Below, piece by piece: positions 46,181 through 56,930 of a stretch of 64,000 nucleotides of DNA. The position numbers and the translations under genes are program-made. Location of the stretch: contig CM060980.1 in the NCBI GenBank assembly GCA_030765065.1, forward strand, positions 64,092,364 through 64,156,363, written 5' to 3'. The stretch's first letter is position 1; each line of letters opens with the position of its first letter. This DNA comes from Deroplatys truncata. Taxonomy: Eukaryota; Arthropoda; Insecta; Mantodea; Mantidae. The notes below the pieces were generated by a model that searched no databases, was not told the DNA's origin, and saw only the letters and a program-made list of their open reading frames with translations.

Positions 46181-46434
46181 AGTATAAAACAAATTCTTTT
46201 ATTAGTGTTATCTTTGGATAAAAACTCCTTTCCGTTTACACACCTGTATAAGATAAGTGCTCGACCAAAAAGATCATAGCTAGCCGGAGGACAGTGAACC
46301 CATAAATTAAACACAATAACAGGCGCTCAGTAAAAGATAACACGAAGTGACCGCGACAAATTGTCTTTTATACGTGCGGCAGATAAACAGTAGCATTTTA
46401 CAAACAAACCTAACAAAGAATATCGCCGCAATCT

Positions 46435-47353
46435 AGACACCAGGGAAAAGATTTTTATACCAAAACAAAAAACATAATTAATGAATTTTGATACTCCTGT
46501 TGGAAGACAACCTGCTATACAAATGCATCAATCAATTGATAGAGAGATCCATTGGGTCCATGGAGAACATGAGCAACAGGTCCAACAGTCAAAATCTGCT
46601 GATGATGTAGAGAATATTGCTTACAAAATATATGCAGGTAATTGATTGTTAGTGAAGCAACTCAAGTGTACATTTGACTCACGTTGCAATTTAGTATTAT
46701 AAGGACATGTTTCAACAGACATTGTCAATTGCAAATCCTTATTGAGTTTTGATAAGCATCTGTAAAACAAAGCAGAAATGCCATCTATTAGTGTCTAGAT
46801 TAACTTTATAGGGCAGAGGCATAGCTAGGGAGAGGTTTTGGGTGTTTGGAACACCCCCTTGCTAAAAAAAAATGTAAAAATTAATAGCAAAAGCATCTTT
46901 GCTAAAATAATAGTACCTTTCTAGATTGGCGGGAATGAGATACTTCTTAATTGTATCACTGGTAGCACTATATCTAGGCTGCATGTCTTGGACAATATGA
47001 CCAAAGGTAAAATCAACAGAAACTGTACTTTAAATGGCGTTGGTACAACCATATTAAGATGATTGGAGGCACGTTTTCATAGTTTCCAAATGAGTGCAAT
47101 ATCTCCAGTTTAGAACATAACTAGAAACCCTATTTTGTAGTGAAATAAAAGGGCGTACTGCAGTAATATAAAATATTTCACAGTGATCATTAATTCTCAT
47201 GTCGCAAAACATTTTCCACTTAGAATACACAAAACATTCTATCCTGATTTTAATTCCAATTGGTGTACCTTAATCTGTGAATATAAAATTGATTTATCTA
47301 AATATTCCAATTCAGAATTAATTCATATTTATCATTTGAATTGATATAAATTT
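46435..47353. other. No gene seen
   Basis: AT-rich spacer without supported features. Confidence 0.5.
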
Positions 47354-47549
47354 GTTATAAAAATTATTATTAAAGTTCTTGGAACAAACCAGCCATTTTT
47401 TGGCTGTGGTCTAAATGAGAAAACATTGCCTAATGTTTCACCCGACATTCCGGCAGGCATCTTCAGAGGACACACTGAACGACTTATCATTTAGACCATG
47501 GCCAAAAAGCCCGCTTTGCTCTAAGAATTTTAATAATAATTTTTATAAC
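47354..47549. repeat. Imperfect 65-bp inverted repeat around a short core
   Basis: Arms 47354-47419 and 47485-47549 pair through 'gttataaaaattattattaa', the 'ttctt' region and 'ggtctaaatga', with scattered mismatches. The 65-base core contains 'atgtttcacccgacattccgg' and 'catcttcagagg'. This is the same kind of motif found at the end of the Penelope-like fragment at 48107-48702. Confidence 0.75.
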
Positions 47550-48106
47550 ATTAATGGTGGCTGTGAAAGTTTAAGTATGTATATTGATATATATTGTTTA
47601 AAAAAATGGATCCCTATACATAACCTCCCCTTAATAATTTTCTGGTACGCTAGTGTTTATAGGGAAGGCTGCCTATTGGCAGAGGTACAAAAGTAATAAT
47701 TTCATTTCTATGTTTCCAAATGAAGATGCTTTTCCAAGTTAAAGGTTTGTTGCTACCCAGGATGTCTTTGAGAAGCTGTGGAGTAGGATGTTTCCAATCC
47801 CTTGGCCCAGAAATTTTTAGCTATGGAAGATTATAGAACAAACTTGGGAAAACACCGAGATAAATTTACAAGCTCGATAGAAACTTCATCTGGACTTCAC
47901 CAAATGAATGTCTTACAATTCACCGGAGGTCAACTGATGCATAAAATTTCTGCATTTTAATTATGTACCTTATTAAAAAAAATATTTGTAGACATGCTGC
48001 ACTTTGTAGAAGAATTGAATTAAAATCAAATAGCTGCTGAAGTGCAAATTGATAAATTAATGTTTTGTGAAAATTAAAATGAACTAAAGAATAAATACAA
48101 TATGTT
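47550..48106. other. No gene seen
   Basis: AT-rich spacer between two inverted-repeat structures. Confidence 0.5.
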
Positions 48107-48702
48107 TTTATTTAAAGGTGAGTCGGAATTGTTACACTAACATCACTTAAGTTTACTCACTTAACATGTTTCGGGAAACGGTTGTTCCCATCCTCAGAAG
48201 TTAATTCGACTGGCCCGTGTTGTTGGTGTTTCCGTTTTTTGGACTGGATCGTGTGGTGGCATCTTGTGGTGGAGAAATGTACTTCCAGAGAGGATTTGGT
48301 GGCGGCAAATCAAAATTCATTAGATGTGTGTTGTGTTTTAGAATGGTGATCTTCTCCCATGCATCTAATTCGGCTGCAAATTTGGCTGGTTTGACTAATG
48401 TAATATTGGGTTTGATGTTGTGATTAGTGATCCAAAAATGGTGTGAAACTGCAGATTTGTCCATTTGTTTGTATTTAATACATCTCATGTGCTCCTTTAG
48501 CCTAGTTTCTAGGTTTCTTTTTGTCTTACCTATGTATACTTTATTGCAATCTGAACAATTGATTTTATAGATTCCAGCTTTTTTGTCTTGTGGAATGGGG
48601 TCTTTTAACTTCTGAGGATGGGAACAACCGTTTCCCGAAACATGTTAAGTGAGTAAACTTAAGTGATGTTAGTGTAACAATTCCGACTCACCTTTAAATA
48701 AA
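48107..48702 (-). mobile_element. Penelope-like element fragment with 98-bp inverted repeats
   Basis: Two 98-bp arms (48107-48204 and 48605-48702), perfect by eye, face each other around a 400-base coding remnant of a Penelope-like retroelement. The arms contain the 'cccatcctcagaag' and 'acatgtttcgggaaac' motifs usual at ends of such elements. The coding remnant reads into the left arm, its stop codon overlapping the first bases of the arm. Inverted rather than direct terminal repeats are a known Penelope feature. The reverse transcriptase is absent, so this is a 5'-truncated copy. Confidence 0.85.
48201..48602 (-). pseudogene. GIY-YIG endonuclease end of a Penelope-like protein
   Basis: About 133 open codons reading KAGIYKINCSDCNKVYIGKT, then LETRLKEHMRCIKYKQMDKS, then HHFWITNHNI. 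The G-I-Y and Y-I-G pair, the Cys pair between them, and the downstream Arg (ETRLKEH) and His/Asn region match the GIY-YIG nuclease that Penelope-like elements use to nick their target. The frame ends at TAA (48201-48203). It is open over its whole length but lacks the reverse transcriptase and any start, so it is a fragment. Confidence 0.85.
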
Positions 48703-49827
48703 TTCAGTACACATCACTGTTTCTAGCTTCTTTTCATTACAATATCAACAATATGTTTTGTTTTGAAAAAATTATGTATGTGCTTTAACTACTTCTACTA
48801 TATAAAGGTCCATGACTTTCAGTTCTGAAGATGCACGCATGTTTATTAAGAATATTGGTTTTCCTCCCAGTTTTGAAGGGTTTGTTCCCTTTCCCCATAA
48901 AATGCAGTTGCATTTATTTTATGTCTGAACCATTAAGTACTTCTCACTGATGATGGTTGAATATCATCAAAAGGAAAAATATATTTATGCAAGCACATCA
49001 TTTCTGTGAAATACCAGATTATGCATGAAAAATGAATCACTACAACTTCTGAATACAGGTATAATTATTATTACTATTAGTCATTTTACTTTTTCTTTAG
49101 TTATCAACTTTCTAATGACTGAATTTGTGTTTTTACATATAACAATTTATATTCCCATTGCAGTATGAAAATTAAGTCTCTTCAGCAAATTATAAAAGAA
49201 GTGAACAATGAGAGAAACATTAAGCATTTTGACACAAATATAGCTTTAAGCCAAGGTGCAGGTGTATGAATAAGCTGAACATGGAATAAAAATTTCTATC
49301 AAAACCTCATATTTTACATCCTTTTAGTATACTGACCTTTATTTTAAACAGTGCTACACAAAAGCAAAAATAGCTGTGAATTGTGTAATGCTGTCATATC
49401 CAACAATTCCCTAAATAAATATGTTAATCTTTATTTTTATGTTTTGTTTCTTTTTCTTGAAAAATAATGATTGCGGGGTGGAAAATGTTTTTAATTAAAC
49501 TGAAAGAATAGAGAAAAATAATACTGTTGATGGACTTCTTTGTAATGAGTTAACATTTAATAACTTTCATAAATATGAAAACAAACTTAATTTTTTTCAG
49601 CCTGTCATGCTATGCACCTGTGAAGCTTACATTAATTGTATTGTTTCAACATTGTACTTTTGGTTCTTTTAGCGATTATAATGTCATATTATCTGTTTAC
49701 ACATCACCACTAGGGAGTCAGTAACTTATAGCACCACCTATACATTTCATCTATTCTGTAGGGCCTTGTTTTGCCATCTTACAGTTCGGATAGCTGCAGC
49801 AAACAATGCTGCAGCAATAGCTGAAGA
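48703..49827. other. Probable prickle 3' untranslated region and spacer
   Basis: No coding segment. Lies directly downstream of the prickle stop codon. Poly(A)-signal-like hexamers on the minus strand (for example 49430-49435) could end the transcript. The true 3' end cannot be told from sequence. Confidence 0.45.
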
Positions 49828-50748
49828 TCAGGAGATGATGCAGTTCTTGTCTTTGTCTTCAACTCCACCTGTCTTCTTTGTGGGTGAGCGTGGCACTCCA
49901 CCATTTTGCTGCTGCTGTTGCTGGCGTCTTGCACAAGCCAGTGCATCATTTGGCACATAAGATATTCTCACACCACCATATGCACGCCTTGGTGGCAATT
50001 CATATGCAAACTCATCACTGCTTGAGCTGGAGGAACATGTTGAACAATAGCTATCTGCATCAGTATTGTCACGGTATGTCATGCTTCCACTTGGAACATG
50101 ACTTTCTGAAGTAGTCTTCCTTGGCGGTCGTTGTCTAAGTCTTGCTTCCTCATAATCTTCTCGATGATGATGTCTTGCCACAGATCTACCAGAATAGCTC
50201 CTACTTCTTGGAAATGTCCTCCTTGAAGATGGCGCTCCACCACAAGCACCATCTTCTTCATCATCATCGTCATCATCATCTTCATCACGGTTTGCAGAAA
50301 CTATCAAGTCTTCTTCACCAGCTGGGAGAGCTGTAGCACCTGCAGATTGCTGATGATGATCACCTTCAAACCTCACACTTAGTTGGCCTTTACCTGCCTT
50401 TCCTTTCCTTGAAGGAGAGGATGAAGTTGTAGGCTGAGCAGATGTTAGCTCAGGCATAGATGATGCATGACCATAAAGTCCTTCAGCAGATGATGAAGAA
50501 CCAGGATTAGTGTTCTGATGGTGCTGCTGAGTTGATGGAGGATTGTTATTTTGAGCAGCTGTTGCGGGTGAAGGCTGCCAAGAGTCTAAACTAAGATTCA
50601 GATCAGCAAGATGCAATGGTTCTCGACTTCTATCTCGAGCCTGCAGAAGTCGCTCTAATTCTGGGCTAGCTGCTTGAATCTCAGAACCACCATGTTCTGA
50701 AAGAAGGCGCTCTAGGTTTCTCTCTAGAAGCACTCGATCCAATCCCTG
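49828..50748 (-). CDS. pk: prickle, last coding exon with CaaX box
   Basis: Terminal exon of prickle, a cytoplasmic planar-cell-polarity protein that works with Van Gogh and Dishevelled at cell junctions. It has 306 codons plus TGA. The exon opens QGLDRVLLERNLERLLSEHG, followed by Ser/Pro/Gln-rich spacer, an Asp tract and an Arg/Ser-rich stretch. The conserved C-terminal block DSYCSTCSSSSSSDEFAYEL, then PPRRAYGGVRISYVPNDALA and a Gln run, follows. It ends KNCIIS, a CaaX prenylation motif also seen at the end of vertebrate Prickle proteins. The acceptor at 50749-50750 is TTTCAG|CAG|GGA, a tandem NAGNAG that could include or skip one Gln without changing frame. Phase 0 matches the donor of the exon at 54830. 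Confidence 0.93.
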   Translation of the reverse strand, partial: QGLDRVLLERNLERLLSEHGGSEIQAASPELERLLQARDRSREPLHLADLNLSLDSWQPSPATAAQNNNPPSTQQHHQNTNPGSSSSAEGLYGHASSMPELTSAQPTTSSSPSRKGKAGKGQLSVRFEGDHHQQSAGATALPAGEEDLIVSANRDEDDDDDDDEEDGACGGAPSSRRTFPRSRSYSGRSVARHHHREDYEEARLRQRPPRKTTSESHVPSGSMTYRDNTDADSYCSTCSSSSSSDEFAYELPPRRAYGGVRISYVPNDALACARRQQQQQQNGGVPRSPTKKTGGVEDKDKNCIIS

Positions 50749-51478
50749 CTGAAAGCAATACATTTTGTAAAAATGCAATATCCATATTTTGCAATAGTTC
50801 AAGTAAATAAACAAGCATTTTAGAATTTTAATTTTGCATTCGTATACATTAAAGATAGTCTAGGTTAATATTTGATAGATTATATTTTAAAATTGTGTAT
50901 AGATTATTATTATTAATAATAATAGTGATGATGATAATAATAATAAATTGATTCATATGATTAAATGTCAAACTCACTGGTCCTTGCCTTTGTTTACACA
51001 TTTAGTATTGCTAACTTATAATTCAAATTTTATTCTTTTTAATATACATAGAGGAAACCTAATGCCCCTTGAACTGTATAATTACCTAAAATATATTTGC
51101 ATAAATAAGGAAAGGGTTTTAGTGTTGGTAGTTGATTAGAACTGGTAGTTTCTTATGGTTTTAAAAGTATGTTTATTATGTTATAAACAAAGTTTTAGAA
51201 GTGACACAAAGCACTTTTAAATTGCAGCATAATTGGTAGGCATTCCTTTTGTCCTAAAGAGACTCATTATATATATAAGATTTTTTTTCCCCTTACTTAA
51301 GCAGCATGGATATTATCAGAGTTTCCCCAATCTGGCTCTCACTAGTTCCAGCTTCTAGCCATAATAATTAAATAAGAAAGGATGCGATTCTCTGCCATTG
51401 TAAGAAGTGCCACTGCCACTAAGTAGACAACAACAATTGAAATAAATAACCTGAATTTTGTTATTATTGCCTCTTTTT

Positions 51479-51615
51479 ACTTTCTCTACCATGAACCTAG
51501 TAGGTAGAGGAAGGATTCCATTTCACCCAAAAAATTTGTGAAAACGTGCAATGAAAGTTTATCTCAATTAACAAGTAGTAGATGGAAAAATAAGCTTTTG
51601 TGAGAATAGTTTGCG
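51479..51615. repeat. 0.9-kb interspersed repeat, copy D (internally deleted)
   Basis: Starts ACTTTCTCTACC followed by the 'ctagtaggtagaggaagg' block. It then jumps to the 3' part ('gtttatctcaattaac', 'gatggaaaaataagcttttg'). About 750 bases of the full element are missing. Confidence 0.7.
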
Positions 51616-53746
51616 CTTTAAAGGAACTTATCTATTTTATCCCAAAGTTTGTCAGTGTGAGTTAGAAGCAGCCAGTATAGATAATACAACAATCAAACTT
51701 ATTTATTTATTAATGAATATTAACTACAGTTCAACACAATGTAGGGGAGAACAAAATATAAAAATAAAGACAAGCAACAAAGAAAACAAAGTGGGAAGAT
51801 TTTAATATAATTTATTGTTATGTTTATTACATAATGAGTTTACTAAAATTTGATTATTGACTACTACATTATTACATTTATTTTCAGATATTTTGAATAT
51901 GTCAACATCAAAATAATGCAACTTTTTATATTTCTAGTTAATTATTTAATTCTTTTGGTTAAATTCTTATGAATTTCAGTATTTACTCTGGAAATGAACA
52001 AAAACTTTTTAAAACTGCTTTATTTCGTACATAAAGTAATATGGAAGAGAATGGGATGTAGAACTGTACTGCATTATTAGTCGCATACCACCTCTTATGG
52101 AGCTTTTAGTTTTATAGTTAATATTTTGAAAAGAATTTCGTTATTGAAATACTTGGTGTAATATCCAGTTGTTTTAAAACAGTTTTAAAAAAATGTGTTG
52201 TAAGTACTCTATTAAATCTGTAAGTTTTATGTTCACAGGTTTCCAAATTATGGATGCATTTTCAAGATTTTATGTAATGAAGAACTGTATAGTCAAATTA
52301 ATATGTTTTTTGAATAAATCAGAATTTCTAGTAGTAAAGCCTGGATATTTTAGCAATGTTGCTACTGTTACTTCAATATGTCTGTTAAAATCCAAGATTT
52401 TTTTTAAAAAATGTCTTTCTGGTATTTATTTTTAACTACAGCAGAAAATGATGTGCTATTTATTTTATTATTCAGGAAATCTACATTCAATTTTAGTAAC
52501 TTGCATTGTCATACAGTTTGTTTTCAAACACTATGAAATAGCCAAACAATCCGAATATGATACTTCAACATACAGAATTATTAGTACAGCATTATGAGGA
52601 AATGCACAGTTATAGGAGTTACTGGAAGGCATTTTTCTTCAAGTGAGTGACACTTTCATACATATGCGAATATTAAATGGGAGTTTATATTTGTTATTTG
52701 TGTAGATAGTTTAAGTCATTTTGAAGCTGTGTTCAGATGTGCACAGTAGCAACATAATGTTAATAAGGCACTTTTGCCAAAAGCTTGGTATCAATAATTT
52801 TTATTAGAATAATAAAAAAAGTAGGGCATTTGTAGTGAATGATAGAATTAATCTTTCCTATTTTAATTTTTAATAAATGTATGTATTATAGCATTACATT
52901 CTTTATGCAAGGAATGGGTCGATTAATGAGTTTCAGATGTAAAGTAATGTATTTAAGAAAAACTTTAATGTGTTATTAATTCTAAGCTTTAGATATGAGT
53001 GAGAAATGTACTAATTGTTTACAACATGGACAATCCAAACTTGTAACATAAAACACTTTAGGATGTTTCTTGCAGAGAAGGTAGAGGAATCAAATAGGTT
53101 GTTTGCTATGATCATTATCATTCACACTGCAATCTGGTTGATAACCTCTGATTTAAATCAGAGATTTCTTATTACTAGAGACAGGCAAGATATGAAATTT
53201 TATATTCTAAACCATGCTTGCTATTATTATGGAAACAAATATGTTTGTTTTGCAGAGTTTAGAATTCAATGCACATGACAAAAAATGCCATATTTCATGG
53301 TGTTTTTTAAAATCTTCATATTTCTATATATTTTGTAAGAGTTATAATTTTTTGCTTTTAAAATAATTTCTGTTAGCAGGAACCAAGCTTTTCAGATATT
53401 CTATTCAGGCAGTTTTTAGTAGAATACATTTACAAAATTCAAGGCACTCTTTTCAAGAAACACTTCTGGAAAAGCCTGCACCGCCCTTTCCAGCAAGTCA
53501 GGTACAGTAGAGGAAATGTTACACATGCAAAATTAAATACTGTCCATTCTTGAAGAGCTTCCATTTCCAAGAGCTGTTGCTTTTAGTGCATATTGCAATT
53601 AGTATTAAGCAACCAGTAATTTCTTCTTCTTTTTTTCTAAGTGAAAGGGTTTCACAATTATTGAATGTATAAACTCCACATAATTTTTTGTATATCATTT
53701 GACATTTTATCATTAAACATGAACAAAAATCTACAAGCCTATTTTT

Positions 53747-53913
53747 ATTTTCTTTACCACATACATAGTATGTAGAGAAATGATTGCGTTCCATCCAAAA
53801 ATTTGATACATAAATTATATTGTCAACATATTCACCAGAAATACTGTTTTGAAGTCACCAAATTAAAAAAAAAACATTTCTAGAAAAAGGTCCGTGTGTG
53901 TGTGTGCGCGTGC

Positions 53914-53948
<35 letters not shown>

Positions 53949-54628
53949 TATGAACAGCATTACTCAAAAAGGAAAAGTCGGATAAGTACCTATCAAATTT
54001 AGTATTTAAGCTCAGCATCTTCCAAAGATGTGACACTAAGATTTTCAAGAAAATCCCCAACTCCAAACTAAATGGAACATTTTTCGAAGTTATTGATTTT
54101 CTAGAAAAGGACTCTAATAATTTTGATTAAAAATACCATACCTATATTAAATATATTTCAATGACAAATAAAATATAAATCTTGAGTTTTCTGGGAATAG
54201 CTTGTGAGGTTCTCTTCATTTGGAAGACATTTTTCAGAATTTTCTATGACTGGAAATGTTAAGCAATAGACAAAACTGAACTACACAAAAAGTGTAGGTA
54301 TCTTTAAAAACACAATTTATTTTAAATACCCTTTTTGTGGCATAAGCCATTTCTGAGATATCCGTTATTAATGGTTTGATTTGTTCAATACTTTGTCATT
54401 CATTTAAGCTTCTCGTGACTGCATGGAAAGATAATGAATTAGGCTGGTATATAACATCCAGTTCTCAAATATTTGATTATCGCTGTTCTTTTTGTATCCT
54501 AATGAAATGTGTAATGTAGCTCAATTAAAATGAATAGAAGGAGAATAAACTTTTGTAAGAATAATTTATATGGCCACTAATAAATGATATAGGGTAAAGA
54601 AAGTCATGTGAATGTAACAACACATTCT
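53747..54628. repeat. 0.9-kb interspersed repeat, copy E
   Basis: Full-length but diverged. Contains an expanded (TG/CG)n run (53892-53947) at the position of the short TG stretch in copies A and B, and ends GTAAAGAAAGTCATGTGAATGTAA. Lies inside a prickle intron. Confidence 0.78.
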
Positions 54629-54829
54629 CTTAACTAATGAAGTGAACCTGCTCCAAACCTTTGAAGTATTGGATATTTTGGTTTTAAAATATATATTTCA
54701 TAGTATTTTGGGATATTTTTCTCCATATTTTTGTTCATATTTTGCCTGTTTCTACTTATTACTCAACATAACCTCTACTGATAAGTATTGCAATTGAGTG
54801 CAATAAAGCCAATATACCTATGAACTCAC

Positions 54830-55136
54830 CTTACTCATACTGGTGATCTGTTGGTTGTTATTGGCAAGACCTGGTAATCCACGCAGTACAAACTCCTCTG
54901 TCTGCTGTAATAGGGTGGTTACCTCACCCTGAACTGACGGCATAGGAGCAGAAGACGGTGGCAGGGGTGGAGGTGTAGGTGGCAAGGACTTGGCTCCCCT
55001 TTGCAAAGCTCTGCGTCCCATTTTTGGAGATCTTACAGGAGGCGGACTACGTAGAACTTGCTGTTGCGGCACTAGGCTAGGACTCGTGGGAGGAGCACTG
55101 TTTGGTGTTGGTGGTGGTGGTGATTGATGAGGTAAA
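54830..55136 (-). CDS. pk: prickle, penultimate coding exon (Pro-rich)
   Basis: 307-bp exon of the region after the LIM domains. The peptide starts SLPHQSPPPPTPNSAPPTSP and is dominated by Pro and Ser, with PKMGRRALQRGAKSLPPTPP and then a predicted helix VTTLLQQTEEFVLRGLPGL. It ends ITSMSK. Acceptor TTTTCAG at 55137-55140; donor AAG|GTGAGT at 54830/54829. The first base completes an AG|T Ser codon left open by the LIM3 exon. The last codon is complete and joins phase 0 to the CIIS exon. The matching phases on both sides are the main evidence that the three exons belong together. Low-complexity composition makes independent identification weaker than for the other two. Confidence 0.88.
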
Positions 55137-56515
55137 CTGAAAATAATATTGGAATTTGTCAACTTGCTAAATTTCCTAGTGCATATGCATGCAATTTAAA
55201 ATAAAATGTGTGTTGAATTAAAATGTATACCCAACAATAATCACAAAACTAATCATACTGAGTGTTTATATCAAAGTGTGCCATGATATCATTGTTTTGA
55301 GTCAACCTTTTGAAGTGACTATCAGCCCTAAGGGGAAGGATGTAATATATTATGCATGTGACAGAGAAATTATCTATGCATGACATTCAATTTAAAAAGT
55401 ACTTGTATGGTAATGTCATTAATCATAAAACGTAGACTAAATAAATGCCCCACAATGTCACACACAAATGCGTAAAATAAAATAAAATAAAAAACAAACA
55501 ATCAAACTTGTTCAACTTTCTTGCATAACCCTACTAACGTCCATTCATTTTGCATAGATAATGTTTTAGTTTATGTTTGCAGAAGGGAGACTTAACATAC
55601 TATGTTAAGAAATTCATGTTGCCTTACGCTAGCCATAATAACAAATCCCCTGCTTACAGCTTTCACAGATCACAATGAAAAAGAGGTTTTGGTAAAATGC
55701 ATACTGTAGAGACTACCAACTGTTGCTAAGATTGGAAGGTTCTCATGTTCAAGCCGTGCTTGCTAGGCAACTACTCAGACACATGAATTATACACCTATG
55801 CAGAAGTACTAGATGGATTGAATTCTAGGCTCAGCGGCTAGAAAGTGACATCATACAGCATGTGATGGCATACTTCGAAATGAACACCCAGTGTAGCATT
55901 ATAGCATAATGTACACAAGGCAGTAGCAGAAAAATAAGAAGCTAAGATTAGGTATATAATTTGAAAAATTCTGAAAGTTATTAAAAAACCAATGCTATTA
56001 ACTCCTGGTAGAAATGCTTAATTAATATTTACAATTTTTTTTTTAACATATCTAAACTGGAGCTAAGATTTTCTATAAATTTTCTGCTACTGCAAGATGT
56101 GCCATTTTACATACAGATTTGCAGAAAGAAAATAAGGTTTATTTTTTTAAAGAAACTCCAATATTTCAGCTGTTTATTTAATTTAAATAATTTAATGTTA
56201 TGACAACAATGGAAAATTCACATGTTTTAGTCAGTAATGCACACTACTATTTGGTAGAGTGAGATTCAATGAAACCAAATTTTTACAATCAGTAGTAAAC
56301 ATTAATTATGTTATTTATGTTGATAAATGTATATATGACATTAATGCCAATACTGTGTAATTTTATGCAACATAAGAAAACATAATTTCTCGAAAAGCAT
56401 GTTCTATAAATTACCTTCATTTCTGCATCAACAATTTGCCAGTCTGCAATACATATCATGAAACATTTTTTTAACATTTCAACTGATAGCATTAATTTCT
56501 CTGTGAAAATTGTTT

Positions 56516-56930
56516 TTAAGGTCTACAAGGGTTTGTGGGCAATTTGAATAAACCTTGCTCTTTAAATATCAGACCCAGACCATAGCCACAGAGAAATCTA
56601 GGGACCGTCGAGGCCATACAATGTTTCCAGTTTATGAGACAACGATTTCCATAGAGCCAACACACAATTGTTATGGCAACTCTAACAGTGTGTGATGTGA
56701 CACCATCTTGCTGGAACCATTTTGACAGCTCCAGTGTGAAAAAAATGTAGTCATCTGGACATACCATACTGCACACCATATTGTTACTTCTATGTGGAAA
56801 CTGTTCATGCAGCTTTTGGGTATTTCATGCTGACCAAGAGAAAATGAGCTTAAAAAATTCAAACAGAAATTGGTACTTTTCCTCAACTTTGGATGAAAAG
56901 TTAACCAACAACATTGTCTACAAAACATTG
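56516..56930 (-). pseudogene. DDE transposase fragment (DUF4817-type)
   Basis: Minus-strand remnant with WFQQDGVTSHTVRVAI, equivalent to the second-Asp motif (FQQDGATAHTAR) of the insect DUF4817-type Tc1/mariner relatives. Decayed FLCGYGLGLIF...FKLPTNP pieces correspond to the third catalytic region. Frames shift between pieces. Only the catalytic half remains. Confidence 0.65.

Larger units (their letters stand above)
45409..46434 (+). repeat. Solo LTR of the element 1/2 family
   Basis: 1018-bp LTR (45413-46430, TG...CA) in the opposite orientation to elements 1 and 2, flanked by ATCT at 45409-45412 and 46431-46434. It matches the reverse complement of the element 2 LTR from its U3 edge through the TATA box, repeats and poly(A) signal. 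It ends at cgccgca, before the stacked U5 modules found in element 2. No internal region is attached, so it is probably the product of LTR-LTR recombination. Confidence 0.9.
50749..54829 (-). other. prickle intron (4081 bp)
   Basis: Bounded by donor GTGAGT (54829-54824) and acceptor TTTCAG. Contains repeat copies D (51479-51615) and E (53747-54628) and otherwise nothing recognised. Confidence 0.85.

Noticed and set aside
49878..50336. Plus-strand and alternative-frame His/Met-rich frames opposite the prickle exon
   Set aside because: They arise from Asp/Ser-rich coding sequence of prickle read in other frames.
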